Below are positions 20,115 through 31,618 of a DNA stretch of 64,000 nucleotides, in pieces. The stretch is from Areca catechu (Eukaryota > Streptophyta > Magnoliopsida > Arecales > Arecaceae), in NCBI GenBank assembly GCA_021397845.1, contig CM038044.1, forward strand, positions 100,624,942 through 100,688,941, written 5' to 3'. The notes below the pieces were generated by a model that worked only from the letters and a program-made list of their open reading frames with translations, was not told the origin of the DNA and did not search any database. The stretch's first letter is position 1. The number at the start of each line of letters is the position of its first letter. A program made the position numbers and the translations under genes.

Positions 20115-21589
20115 TGTTGGCTCTATCCTGTGATTTTGATGAATAATAAAATATTGAGTACATATTTTGTACTAATGTTTATTTTTAGTTGTGAGTTTTC
20201 AAGAATTAAGCACCTTAAATTCTCAAAGTTAGAGTATCATAGCATGCTTTGGCACAAAGCATTTTTTCGTGATTTAAGAAGTCTTCTCCATCCAAAAAGG
20301 ATACAAATAAGTTTAATTATTGTTTATATATATTGCATTTAAGTTTCATGACAAATCTTTATATTTTTGGCATGTTTGGCACTTGCTTTTGAAATTTGCA
20401 GAACCAAGTGTCGACACCTGGGAGCCCAAGTATCAATACTTCAACATTTGGCACACAAAAATTTTTCATGGCATGCCAAGTGTCGACACTCAGAACTCAA
20501 GTGTCGACACCTGAAACTCAAGTGTCAACACTTAAGTTTCCAAATGTCGACTCAAGGCCTGAGACTTTTTGAAAATACAAAACTTGCCTATGAAGAAATT
20601 TTTGTGTCAAGTGTTGACACCTGTAAGTCAAGTGTTGATACTTAAAAGTACAAGTATCGACACCTGGAAGCCAAGTGTCGACACCTGATAACCAAGTGTC
20701 GACACCTGACAGCCAAGTGTCGACACTCGGGTTCTGATAGCCTCAATGGAACTATTTTCTAACAGCCTGAAATTATGGTTTTTAGCTTCTAACGGCTAGT
20801 TCTTGATCCCTAACAATCTAAAATAGTTTTTTGGATGTTTTTCATGTATTTAAGATTCATCAAACTCACTTATGAAGTAAGAGAAAAGAGGAAAGCAAAG
20901 AAATATTCAAGAGTTAAAGTTCTTCTTCAAGAACTCCACTTTAATACTTCCAAAAGCTAAAAAAGAGAGATTCCACTGAAAAAGCCTACATTCTTTTCAT
21001 TTCATCTTTCTAAAAGTGTTCTTGAGAAGATTCCAAGTCAAGTTACATCAAGCAATCATTCAAGAGCTTCAAAGATTCCTTATCTACTCTAAGAAGAGAG
21101 TTTGTTTGAGTTTAAAATTCTTGTATTCTGAATTTACTTTTGTTTGACCTAGCTTTCAAGGTTCTTGAAAGTAGGTTGTAAGGTTGTTGGTGAGCCAAAA
21201 CCAACTAGGGTTGACTTGTGAGCCCAAAGACAAAATAAGTGTAAAGATTTGTTGGTGAGCCTAGACGACAAAACCAACTAAGATTTTGACTTGTAAGCCT
21301 TGGAAAACAAGTCGGCTGTAATCTTTGAAGAGATTATAATAGAAATTCCCAATGGAAGTTTGGAGAGTGGACGTAGGTGCTTGGAGGCACTGAACCACTA
21401 TAAATATTGGTGTTTGTGTGTGATTATCTCCCTTTACTTCTTGCACTTTATTTCCTACACTTTACTTATTGTTTTTCGCTGCATATTCTTGAGTGCATTA
21501 TCCACAAACACTACACGGCCTGCACATAATTGTTTTAATTTTTAAGAGATCCAATTCACCCCCCTCTTGGGCTCCATTTTTGGGCAACA
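20115..21589 (+). repeat. SIRE-1 3' LTR
   Basis: 1475 bp, TGTTGGC...GGGCAACA. The head 'tttgatgaataataaaat' matches SIRE-3 in style. It contains a GTCGAC palindrome array, a 'gtatttaag' TATA-like site near 20847, and the conserved tail 'gatccaattcacccccctcttgggc'. Read-through transcripts would end here. Confidence 0.88.
20405..20735 (+). repeat. Palindrome array (GTGTCGACAC) in the SIRE-1 U3
   Basis: AAGTGTCGACACCTG or close variants recur about a dozen times at irregular 15-40-bp spacing. GTGTCGACAC is a perfect 10-bp palindrome. Several copies have one change (GTGTTGACAC, GTATCGACAC), mostly at the CpG. The array lies about 110 bp upstream of the TATA-like site. Confidence 0.85.
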
Positions 21590-21593
21590 ATTA

Positions 21594-21806
21594 GGCTTTG
21601 TCATGGATTAAGAGCTTAATCAGAATTTGATCCTGTAATCACTCCCATATTTCTTCTCTCAGTTTGTCATGAACTACCGCATGAATAAACTGAATCTTTC
21701 ATTACCAGAGCTGCTTAACATGCTTAAGATAGCTGAGAGCCACTTCAAAGGACATAAGGCTAATCATCTTCTTCTAGTTGATGGAAAGAAGAAAGGGGTA
21801 ATGAAG
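21594..21806 (+). pseudogene. gag: Angela-2 gag, C-terminal part before NA1
   Basis: Reading GFVMD-ELNQNLIL, then FSQFVMNYRMNKLNLSLPEL and LLNMLKIAESHFKGHK: this is the conserved helix-rich end of an Angela-type gag. Two codons are now stops. The frame is cut at 21806 by NA1 and resumes at 34640-34645 with a Lys-rich stretch and a zinc knuckle. Confidence 0.85.
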
Positions 21807-22407
21807 TGATGAGGACCTGAGAGTCTAGTATATTTTATTTTGAATCCACTTGAGTCCATTTAGTCAAGTCCAGTTATTTTCAGTCCAATCAAGTGAGTTA
21901 GATCGAGTCCTGTAATTTTCATTCATGTCAAGATCCAAAAGGAGAGTAAGCAAACCCGGAGATTCACCAGGCCCTCCCCAATCAGAACTGGATTCCATGA
22001 ATCTGGGCCCTTACATGCCTCCAAGCCCACAAAAGAGATCTCCAGTCCAAGACAAAGGCCTACTGTTAACCAGGTCCACCAAGGTTTCTTAGTCCTTAAG
22101 TCAAGGTTTCTTAGCCCTCAAGTTATGTAACCTGGGTGAATCTATAAATACCAACCCCTCCCCTCTTGTATGAAACATCTTTTTCTCATGAATACAAATT
22201 AAAAGTTATTTTGTCTGAGTTTTTCCTCCAGATTGGAGTAGGTGTGAGACCCGTGTTCCCTGTTCTTGAGTGCAAGCCCTAGCTGCCCTAATCCCTCTCT
22301 TCCAAGCAAGCCCTAGCCGCCATCATCCTCTCAAAAGCCACAAACTTACCCTAATCCCTGGTGACTTCTACACTCACCAGTGATCCCTGCTTCCCCGTCC
22401 CACATCA
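21807..22407 (+). repeat. NA1 5' LTR
   Basis: 601 bp, TGATGAGGACC...CACATCA. A TATA box, TATAAATA, lies at 22143-22150. The 3' copy (34040-34639) differs at scattered positions and starts TGATGGGGACC. The head resembles that of LTR H (TGATGGGGGACCCGA on the minus strand), so the two are distant relatives. Confidence 0.92.
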
Positions 22408-22409
22408 AC

Positions 22410-22424
22410 TTGGTATCAGAGCCC
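22410..22424 (+). other. NA1 primer binding site
   Basis: TTGGTATCAGAGCCC begins two bases after the 5' LTR. It is the initiator-Met-type primer site, as in G1 and SIRE-2. Confidence 0.85.
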
Positions 22425-22717
22425 AGTGGATTAGGATTTTCTTCTTCCTCGCCGGCTCCATCACCTTCCTCCCGATCGCAGATCCCACCACCATCAAGCC
22501 AGATCTTTCTCTCAGTTTCTTCATCCTCATCATTGTTCTTTTCCCTGTCTCTCAATGCTGCGATGTCCGACCTTCACCATCGGTCGCCTGTGCCCCCATC
22601 GAAAGATCCACCTCCATCGCTTCTCCCAGGTCGAGGCCCTCATCGACGGGATCCTCGCCGGCGACTGCACCCCTGATCTTCCCTCGTTGTCATCGTCCGT
22701 CCACTGATGTGCCACCT
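22425..22717 (+). other. NA1 interior, left part (no gene recognised)
   Basis: C-rich sequence with several overlapping open frames on both strands, all Ser/Pro/Arg-rich and without a known domain. It breaks off at 22717, where SIRE-2 begins, and continues at 33192. I do not regard any frame as a gene. Confidence 0.7.
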
Positions 22718-23641
22718 TGTTGACTCCATTATTGATTTTGATGATAAGCAAAATGGTTAAGTATAAGTTGAGTACTAATAGTTTCTTTGAACTATGTTTT
22801 TGTTAAAAAAGGTGCTCACAAATTTGAAGAAGTTTGTTTGATTAAAGTAAACCAAGTTTGGATGAAAAGATCTGCTCAAAGAGAACTTGGACAATCAAAG
22901 ATTGCTTGAATGGTCAATTGAGTTAAGTATAAATATATTTCAGCACAAGTTCAAACTTTTCTATGAAGATTTCAGTGAAGTGTCGACTCAAAGTATCGAC
23001 ACATGACATCAAGTGTCGACATATGGAGGTGAAGTGTTGACTAAAGCCGGTAGCTAAGAATGTTTCAAATGGCATGGCTGAAGTATCAACACATGGACCT
23101 AAAGTGTTAACTCAAAGTGTCGACACATGGATCAACTCATTGCCTGAGATTTTCAAGCCACAGAACTTGCTGAAAATGAAGATCTGCTGAAGTGTCGATA
23201 CATGGAAGCAAAGTGTCGACTCAAAGTATCGACTCACCTGAGGAAGTGTCGACACATCTAAGATTTCCAGAGAACCAGATTGAAGATTTTTGAACTGGAT
23301 GTCGACTCAAGAAGTTCAAGTGTCGACCTGAAGTGTCGACTCACAGCCTAAAGTGTCGATACATGGAGTTCTGGGAATAGTAACGGCTAGTTTTTTAAAT
23401 ACAGAACTCGACCCTTTTGCCCTCCAACGGTTAGTTTTTCAAGTCTAACAACTAGAAATGGGATTTGAGGCCTTGGGAAGGTATTTATATGCTCCAAATC
23501 AAATCAAAAGAAGAACATTTACATTTAATTTCATTGTACCTTAATTGATTGTTGAATTGGATTGCATAGCATTGAATTGCATCAAGTAAATATTTTTTAG
23601 AGACCCAATTCACCCCCCCTTGGGTTGCTTACTGGGTAACA
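22718..23641 (+). repeat. SIRE-2 5' LTR with internal deletion
   Basis: 924 bp, TGTTGACTCC...GGTAACA. It aligns with the 3' LTR except that a stretch matching 32408-33068 is missing, right after 'aagaacattt' (about 23520). The loss covers most of R and U5 but leaves the TATA-like 'gtatttatatg' near 23483. Short CATT(T) homology lies at the break. Confidence 0.9.
22977..23364 (+). repeat. GTCGAC palindrome array in the SIRE-2 5' LTR
   Basis: About eight exact GTCGAC cores and a similar number of one-base variants, mostly in AAGTGTCGACACATGG or AAGTGTCGACTCA context. The array lies about 110 bp upstream of the TATA-like site, as in SIRE-1. Confidence 0.85.
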
Positions 23642-23643
23642 AG

Positions 23644-23655
23644 TGGTATCAGAGC
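23644..23655 (+). other. SIRE-2 primer binding site
   Basis: TGGTATCAGAGC lies two bases after the 5' LTR. It is an initiator-Met-type primer site. Confidence 0.9.
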
Positions 23656-23698
23656 CCTGTTTTCAGTATATAGGCTTTACCGCCTTGAGTAAAGATCT

Positions 23699-25219
23699 AT
23701 AACAGCCCCAATTAATACTAGCATAGTTAAGGGTCAAGCCTCAAATAGACCTCCATTTTTCAATGGATCAAATTATACATATTGGAAAACGAGGATGAGA
23801 ATTTATATACATTATATTGATTATAATTTGTGGAGAGTTGTAGATAAAGGTCTTCATATTCCTTCAGTATTAGTTAATGGTGTTTCCATCCCAAAGCTCG
23901 AAGAGGATTGGGATGAAAATGACATTGAGCAATCCAAGATCAATGCCAAGACAATGAATCTCCTTTATTGTGCATTAGATCCTAGTGAATTTAATAGGAT
24001 ATCTATATGCACCTTTGCTAAAGAAATATGGGACACACTTGAAGTTATCCATGAGGGTACCAATCAAGTAAAAAATACTAAAGTGAACATGTTAGTGCAC
24101 ACATATGAGATATTCCGAATTGAACCTAATGAATCTATCACTAATATGTACACAAGATTCACAAATATTATAAATGGAATGAGAAGTCTTGAAAAAGAAA
24201 TGTCTAACACTGATCTTGTGAATAAAATTTTCAGGTCACTTTTAACATCATGGGATCCGAAGGTGACCGCAATTCAAGAAGCAAAGGACGTTGACAAACT
24301 ACCTCTAGAGCAGCTTGTTGGATCGCTCATGACTTATGAGCTAAATTTGAAGCAAAAGTCAATCGACATGGACAAAAAGAAAAAGGAGATTGCTTTCAAA
24401 TCAAACATACAAGAAGAATCCTCAATAGATGAGTCCGAAGAAGAAGATGATGATGAAGGTGAAGAAGCCCTCCTTGCAAGAAAATTCAAAAGATTCATGA
24501 AGAGGAGGAAGTATCCTTACAAAAAGAAATATCAATCAAAAGAAAAGGAAAAAGAGAAAGAGAAGGAAAAAGAAAAGAAAAAGGAGAACGAAATACCTAC
24601 ATGCTTCAAGTGCAAGAAGTTGGGATAATACAAGTTTGATTGCCTTCTCCTTAAGAAGTCAAGGAAGAAATTAAGAAAGAAAGCAATGATGGCCACCTGG
24701 AGTAACAGTGAAGACTCCAGTTCCAAAGAAGAACAGACTGAAGTTGCAAATCTTTGTTTAATGGCACATCAAGAGCAAGATGAGGTAAATTTCGATAATG
24801 AAATAGATTTTATTTTTGATGAGCTTAGAAATGCTTTTGATGAACTTATGCATGATTATAAAATAATTTTATCTGAAAATAAGAGGTTGAAAAAGCATGC
24901 AAATAGTTTTTCTCTTGAAAACAATTCTTTGCTAAATGAAGTTAGTGATTTGAAATCTAAATTGGAGGTTTTGGAAAAGAAAAACAATGCTTTGTCAATA
25001 GAGAATGAAGTTTTGAAAAGACCCAAAAATGTTATTTTAAATGATAATCTTTTAAAGAAAAATAAAGATTTAGAATTGGAAAATACTAAGTATAAAAATG
25101 AACTTGAAAAGATAAAGCCTTTTGTTGAAAAATTTACCTATAGTTCAGAAAAATTGAATCTACTTTTGAATAGCCAAAAAGCCATTTTTAATAAAGCAGG
25201 TTTAGGTTTTAGACCATAA
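23699..25219 (+). pseudogene. gag: SIRE-2 gag
   Basis: One frame runs from about 23699. There the expected start is ATA, not ATG, so the start codon looks lost; the first real ATG is at 23795. Domains: RPPFFNGSNYTYWKTRM (gag N-terminus), the UBN2-type core (KEIWDTLEVIHEGTNQVK, NMLVHTYEIFRIEPNESI), a Lys/Glu-rich stretch, a zinc knuckle CFKCKKLG whose His codon is now TAA (24626-24628), and a long coiled coil (about 24780-25200: ENKRLKKHANSFSLENNSLL). The long coiled coil after the first knuckle is typical of SIRE gag. A second knuckle, CFSCKKLSHKSFQC, lies near 25275-25320 in another frame. Confidence 0.88.
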
Positions 25220-25422
25220 AAATAATAAAAGTACTTCAAAAACTTTTTTTTACCTGCATCATCCAGCATAACTTGTTTTTCATGTAAAAAGTTAAGTCAT
25301 AAATCTTTTCAATGCAATTTAAGGAAAATTAATTCTTTTGGTAAAGTGTAGGTTCCAAAAGGAACCATTTTAAGTGCTAACCCTAAAGAACCCAAGTTAG
25401 CTTGGGTACCTAAAAACAAAGC

Positions 25423-26478
25423 TTGATTTTATTGCAGGTGTGTCTTGCAACCAAAGAGAACAAAAGACTTTGGTATCTTGATAGTGGTTGCTCAAGGCAC
25501 ATGATGGGAGATGTGAAGCAATTCACTTCTCTTGAAGCTTTGAATGAAGGGAGTGTGACCTTCGAGGATAATGGTAAAGGAAAAATCATTGGTATTGGTA
25601 AGGTTCACATAACTCCTTCTAGTTATATTTGTAATGTACTGTTAGTTGAAGGTTTAAAGTATAATCTTTTGAGTATTAGTCAATTTTGTGATAAAGGTTT
25701 TTAGGTCATTTTTAAATCATCTTATTGCATGATTGCTAGTCCGGATATAAATGGAGTATAATTCATTGGAAAAAGGCATGGAAATGTTTATTTGATAGAT
25801 TTAGATGATCTATCTTTGCCTAATGGAGAATGCCTTGTTGCAATGAATTCTACTAAGTATGAGACTAGTTGGCTTTGGCATAGAAGATTAGGGCATGCTA
25901 GTATGTATCTACTTTCAAAACTTTGCAAAAAGAATTTGGTTAGAGATTTACCTAAACTTTGTTTTGAAAAAGATAGAATTTGCCAAGCATGTCATTTTGG
26001 GAAATAAGTTAAAACTTCTTTCAAACCAAAAGATTTTGTAACTACTAGTAGGCCACTAGAACTACTTTATATGGATCTCTTTGGACCAACTAGAACATCA
26101 AGTCTAGGAGGCAAGAGATATGGATTAGTTATATTGGATGATTTTTCGAGATTTATATGGGTTTTCTTTCTAGCACATAAAGATGAATCATTTTCTGCTT
26201 TTATAAAGTTTTATCAAAAAGCCTCAAATGAAAAAGGTGTTTCAGTTGTTTGCATTCATAGTGAACATGGAACCGAATTTAAAAATCAAGATTTTGAAAT
26301 CTTTTGTAATGAAAAAGGAATTGAACACAACTTTTCTGCACCTAGGACACCTCAGCAGAATGGGGTAGTAGAAAGAAAAAATCGTACTTTGGAAGAAATG
26401 GCACGTACTATGCTTTGTGAAAATGATTTGCCGAGATATTTTGGGCTGAAGCTATTAATATTGCATGTTATATCTTAA
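25423..26478 (+). pseudogene. SIRE-2 protease, pre-integrase and integrase core
   Basis: One frame with three internal stops (25702, near 25759, 26005). WYLDSGCSRHMMGD is the protease site. ETSWLWHRRLGHAS and ICQACHFGK form the HHCC zinc finger. The integrase core has MDLFGPTRTSSLGGKRYG, HSEHGTEF and NGVVERKNRTLEEMART. The second catalytic Asp region reads SEHGTEF where SIRE-3 has SDHGTEF, so an Asp is now Glu. The frame shifts near 26440 by loss of one base in the FW-EA region. Without repair no active integrase is made. Confidence 0.88.
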
Positions 26479-28547
26479 ATCGAGTTTTAATTCGTCCTAT
26501 TTTAAAGAAAACTTCATATAAACTTTGGAATCAAAGAAAACCAACTTTAAAGTATTTTCGAGTTTTTGGTTGCAAATGTTTTATTCTAAATAATGGAAAA
26601 GCTAATCTTGGAAAATTTAATGCCAAGTTTGATGAAGGTGTCTTTTTAGGATATTCCACATCAAGCAGGGCATACAGAGTTTTCAAAAAAAGAACTTTGG
26701 TTGTAGAAGAGTCAATGCATGTTATTTTTAAAGAATCTACTAACAAATCCTCCAAAAAAGAGGATACTTTTGATGAATGTGCAAGTGCTGACAAGCTTCA
26801 AAAGTTGACACTGAATAATCAACCTCCTCAGCCAAGTGAAGAAGATCAAGACAAGAATAAGAAAGGTGATGACACTCCAAAGCATCAAGATCTATCTAAG
26901 GAGTGGAGGTATGCTCATGGACATCCTAAGAAATTAATCCTTGGTGATCCATCTAAAAGGATAAGAACTCGAGCCTCAATTAGAAATGAATGTGATTATA
27001 TAGCTTTTGTATCACAAGTAGAGCCTAAATGTTTTGAAGAAGCTGAAAAAGATCCTAACTGGATTAATGCCATGCAAGATGAACTAATTCAATTTGATAG
27101 AAACAATGTGTGGACATTAATAGAAAGACCATCTAATGTTTCTATTATTGGTACAAAATGGGTGTTTAGGAATAAATTAGATGAAAATGGAATTGTTGTT
27201 AGAAATAAAGATAGGCTAGTTGCTAAAGGCTATAACCAGGAGAAAGGGATTGATTTTGATGAAACTTTTGCTCCTATTGCTAGACTTGAAGCAATTAGGC
27301 TATTATTAGCATTTGCTTGTTTTATGAACTTTAAACTATTTCAAATGGATGTTAAGAATGCTTTTCTAAATGGTTTTATAACTGAAAAAGTTTTTGTTGA
27401 ACAACTACCTAGATTTGAAAATCATACACATCCTGATCATGTTTTCATATTTCACAAAGCACTTTATGGATTAAAGCAAGCACCTTGAGCCTGGTATGAG
27501 AGACTCAATAAATTTTTAATTGAAAATGAATTTTTTAGAGGACATATTAATAAAACACTATTTTTGAAAAGGAGAGATAATGATTTATTAGTAGTACAAA
27601 TATATGTTGATGATATCATTTTCGGTGCTACTAATAAAATTCTTTGTCAAGAGTTTGCTAAGCTAATACAGGGTGAGTTCGAGATGAGTATGATGGGAGA
27701 ACTCAATTTCTTTCTCTGACTCCAGATCAAGCAAACTACAGATGGAATCTTCATCAACCAAGCTAAGTATACAAGAGAAATTATAAAGAAGTTTGGGATG
27801 GAGACTACTAAAATAATAGGTACACCTATGAGCCCCTTTTGTAAACTTGATAAAGATGAAGATGATAAATCAATAGATCAAAAGTTATACAGAGGTATGA
27901 TTAGCTCTTTACTGTACTTAACTGCTAGTAGACCAGATATAATGTTCAGTGTATGCATGTGTGCTAGATATCAGTCTGAACCTAAAGAATCACATCTGAT
28001 GGCTGTTAAGTGCATTATTAGATATCTATCTGGTACTATTGATATTGGTTTATGGTATTCTAGAAATTCATCTGCTGATATAATTGGATATTCTGATGTT
28101 GATTTTGCTGGTTGTAAATTGGATAGAAAGAGTACTAGTGGTACTTGTTAATTTCTTGGAGTTAACTTAATCTCATGGTTTAGCAAGAAACAAACTTCAG
28201 TTGCACTATCCACAACTGAGAATGAGTATATTGCGGCAGGAAGTTGTGCTCAAATCTTGTGGATTAAGTAGTAACTTGAAGATTTTGGAATCAAGTTGGC
28301 TAGTACACCTATTAAATGTGATAATACCAGTGCTATCTGCTTGACTAAAAATCGTGTTCAACATTTTAGGAGTAAACGTATTGAAATTAGACATCATTTT
28401 ATTAGAGATCATGTTGAAAATAATGATGTTGTGCTTGAATTTATTAGTATTGAATTTCAATTAGCTAATATCTTAACTAAACCTCTTCTGGAAGATCGAT
28501 TTTGTATGATTAGAAGAGAGCTCAGGATCATCAATTCTTTTGATTAA
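26479..28547 (+). pseudogene. SIRE-2 integrase end, reverse transcriptase and RNase H
   Basis: A single frame (phase 0). It covers the integrase tail (YFRVFGCKCFILNN, DEGVFLGYSTSSRAYRV), RT (NNVWTLIERP, GTKWVFRNKLDENG, FQMDVKNAFLNGFI, catalytic YVDD in QIYVDDIIFGAT, GMISSLLYLTASRPDIMF) and RNase H (GYSDVDFAGCKLDRKSTSG, AEYIA-type ENEYIAAGS, IRHHFIRDHVE). Stops at 27486, 27717, 28149, 28269 and 28272 break it. Most look like C-to-T changes of Arg or Gln codons. RT and RNase H would copy the RNA to cDNA in the particle. Confidence 0.88.
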
Positions 28548-28678
28548 GTTTTTCCTATTCTTGACTCAAATCAATCATATTTAACATCAATCATGATCAA
28601 TCTTTACTAATTTTGTTGAATTTCATTGAATTATGCTTGATTTTGATCAATTCTTGAATCTCTTATTTTTAGTTTTTA

Positions 28679-28825
28679 AGTCGATGTGTTGACACATTAA
28701 TGTGTCGACACCTGAATGTGTCGACACATTCATGAGTCGACACTTAAACGACAGCAGACTAAGAATAAGGGCATTCCGAAGCATTTTTCTCCCCATTTCT
28801 TCATCTCTCTCAGTCGACACTTGAT
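28679..28825 (+). repeat. GTCGAC array before the SIRE-2 extra ORF
   Basis: Five or six units of ATGTGTCGACACATT type in 145 bp between the RNase H stop (28547) and the extra ORF. The core and the GTGTCGACAC palindrome match those in the SIRE-2 LTR. SIRE-3 has an array at the same place. Confidence 0.82.
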
Positions 28826-28996
28826 CTAAGGTGCTCCTCACTGCTCCTTCCCTCTATTTCATGATTTAAACCCGTTGATTCCTCATTTAGAGCACTTGGT
28901 AGTTCGGATTTTGCTAGATTTCGCCTCCCATTTGGATTTGAACCTTAGAAACCCTAGTTTTTCATCCAAATCTTGCCCAAATCCTTATTCTAAGCA

Positions 28997-30894
28997 ATAG
29001 GACCCCGAAAGCAAGTAGTCCATCACCCTCATCAGTCCAATCAGGAGGAGGAACGAAGAACGAAGGCTAGACACGAGGCTAAAGCTCCTGATCTGCCAGC
29101 ATGACCACTTTTTGTAGCTTCTAGCAGAATGAGCTCGAAGACCGTCATCGGGGTACGATGAGTGGACTTCACTTTTGTCGACCAGCAGCATTTTAGGATC
29201 GGACAGTGGATTTGACAGACTGGTTTGACTTCATTTTGCTCACTGAGTGAGAGGTTTTATCCCGGGCTTATCAGGAAGTTTTATGGATCACTCGCTCGTG
29301 GGACTAATAGATGGATGGCACAGGTGAGAGGCCAGGATATCCCAGTTTCATTAGAGGTTCTGAGCAGAGTATGGGACATTCTGATGACTGGTTCAGTGGT
29401 GGACAGCTTGATGGACAGATTGAGTGGACTTCAGTGTATCTTTGAGTCTGATATATTGCCTGAGGGAGCCACCGTACCCATATCCCGACTGTTAGCAGAG
29501 ATGAGATTGTTGTACCATATTGTCGTCCAGATACTTCTGCCGAAGACCGGACACTTCGATTACATCACTGAGCGGGAGTTGCTAGTGATGGTCTTTTTGG
29601 TTCAGCGCATGCCCATCTGCCTTCCAATGCTTATGATTCACCAAATGACGGAGGCGTTGACAAGCCAGCGGCTCTACCTGCCCTATAGGATGGGGTTGAC
29701 TGTTCTGTTCAGAGAGTACGGCATCAGCTTTAAGGACGATTCCTTCCACATGCTACTTCATACTGATGTGTATGACATCAGGTCATTACACCGGATGGGT
29801 TATCATCTATTCTGAGGCCAGTGGACTTGCAGGATATCTGGTCAGGCTGAGGACAAAGCTGATGATGATGATGCCTCAGCCAGCTCAGATGGAGACTTAG
29901 GGTGTTTATAATAGCTTATTGGATAGAGTCAGACACATTGAGATTGATCTTTTGATTGTGAGATAGCATCTTGACTGCTTCATAGCTGAGATCAGAGAGC
30001 CACAGTGGACTGAGTGATGGCATCTCAACTATACTGACTGCACTATCCAGACCTTCAGTGAGTACTCCAGTTGCTGATACTGCTCCACCTGCTCCTGTAC
30101 CTGTTGATGGTGATGTTGTTGTTGGAGATGATGTTGATGGTGATGATGTTAATGGAGATGATGAGGAGACTGACTCTGGTGGATTCGATTTCCCAGATTT
30201 GACTACAGAGCCAGCGGTGGAGGTGATGGCAGACTTGCCCAGGAGTCCTACTCATGACCCTTCTAGTTCACCTGCCCAGACTCCAGTCCTATCCTCTCCT
30301 TCCAAATCGGATGATCACATTCCTATTCCTATTCTTTCACCAGTTATTGATTCTCCTGTTGTTGTTCATTCACCTATTATTGATACCCCCATTGTCGATA
30401 CACTAATTATTGACACTCCTATCTTGATTTGCCGATTACAGACTTACCCGTTCATTCTTCAGCTGATACAGCTATCCTTGATACACCTGTCGTATCGTCA
30501 GCTGATACGCCTATTTTTGACACACTCATAGTTGATACTCTTACTATTCACACATCCTCACTTATTCGAGAGCTTGGTTTTTACACACCTGGCTTTCAGT
30601 ATCTTGACTCCGGTCCCTCTTTTGATCGTATGCCACTTCCGGTAGTCGTAGAGACTGTCGAACCGATTAGTTCCGTTCCTACAGAGAATTTTGCTTCTAC
30701 CTCTACTGCTCCAGCCAGAGGTTAGACATATGCTCGACGTAGAGGACGTGGTCGTCGTACCCCTCCACGGTCGACCAGGACCTGACTCCGAGATCTCAGA
30801 TCGTTGTGGCCTCGAGCTCGATCTTTTATGGATGCAAGACTGATTGAGATCGGATCATCTTATGATGATACTGATGATATGGATGAGGATTAGG
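28997..30894 (+). pseudogene. SIRE-2 extra 3' ORF (env-position)
   Basis: The start is ATA at 28997 where SIRE-3 has ATG, followed by GPRK as in the relatives. The longest open part (29225-29815, 196 codons) reads FCSLSERFYPGLIRKFYGSL, VRGQDIPVSLEVLSRVWDI, LLYHIVVQILLPKTGHFDYI and HTDVYDIRSLHRMGYH. Later parts (30058-30725) are Asp- and Pro-rich with repeats of ADTPI/VDTPI type. Stops and frameshifts are frequent. The protein belongs with the SIRE-1 and SIRE-3 ORFs and resembles plant transposon proteins of unknown role. No membrane segment is seen. Confidence 0.8.
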
Positions 30895-31618
30895 ATATTT
30901 ATGTATTTTTAGATAGTTTACTTTTATGAATCTATATGTGTTTTGTCTTTTGTTGTACAAATTCTGACTTGAAATGAGATATCATGTTGTACTTCATGTT
31001 TGTAATTTTAAATTAATGAATGACTTAAATTCCTTGGTATTTCATTATTTTTAATCTATTGCCCTCCTACCTTTTTAATGATAACAAAAAGGGGGAGTAA
31101 AGTAATAAGATTAAAGTATAAATGCAAAGTATATCTGTGATGTGCAAGGGGTAAATGAGAGTATTTCCAAAATTTGAAAATTATTTTGAAAACTTGAATT
31201 GAAATTATTTACAAATTCCTTAAGAAAGGGGGAGCAATACTTTGTTTTCATTGAAAATCCTTTTTAAAGTGAATTTCATCTTAAAACCCCTCTTTAAGTG
31301 TTTGAAAAGTTATTTACAAATTATTTTATGGATCATCAATTCAGGGGGAGCTTTACTTATTGTTGAATTTTTTTTAGAGTATCACGATACATGCGATTAT
31401 GTTTCATATATATCCCAAAGCTCTGATACTCTTAATCAATACAACTTGCTCTAATAATCCTAAATTTTTATATCATTCTTATTCTGGTACATCTTTCGAT
31501 ATTGAAAATTACATTGATACAACTATTGCATTTAATTCTATGCACCTTGATGAATTCTTTTAAAAGCTTTTATACAATTTATACTTAAAGGTTTTGTTAT
31601 CATCAAAAAGGGGGAGAT
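30895..31618 (+). other. SIRE-2 3' untranslated region with four polypurine blocks
   Basis: Blocks of AAAAAGGGGGAG type occur near 31086, 31224 and 31342 (shorter) and at 31605-31618, directly before the 3' LTR. The last is the plus-strand primer by position. The rest is AT-rich without a gene. Confidence 0.75.

Larger units (their letters stand above)
17646..21589 (+). mobile_element. SIRE-1: 3' half of a SIRE/Maximus-type copia
   Basis: Contains the extra 3' ORF, a 3' untranslated stretch with polypurine blocks, and a 1475-bp 3' LTR. The 5' LTR, gag and pol are missing, so the element was truncated at its left end. Its right end lies within the gag of Angela-2; the next bases, ATTAG, would be its target duplication, but the left copy is lost. 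Confidence 0.85.

Noticed and set aside
20405..20735. Regularly repeated short motif suggestive of a CRISPR array
   Set aside because: Units are short palindromes with variable 0-30-bp spacers inside an LTR of a plant retrotransposon. There are no unique spacers of constant length and no cas genes.
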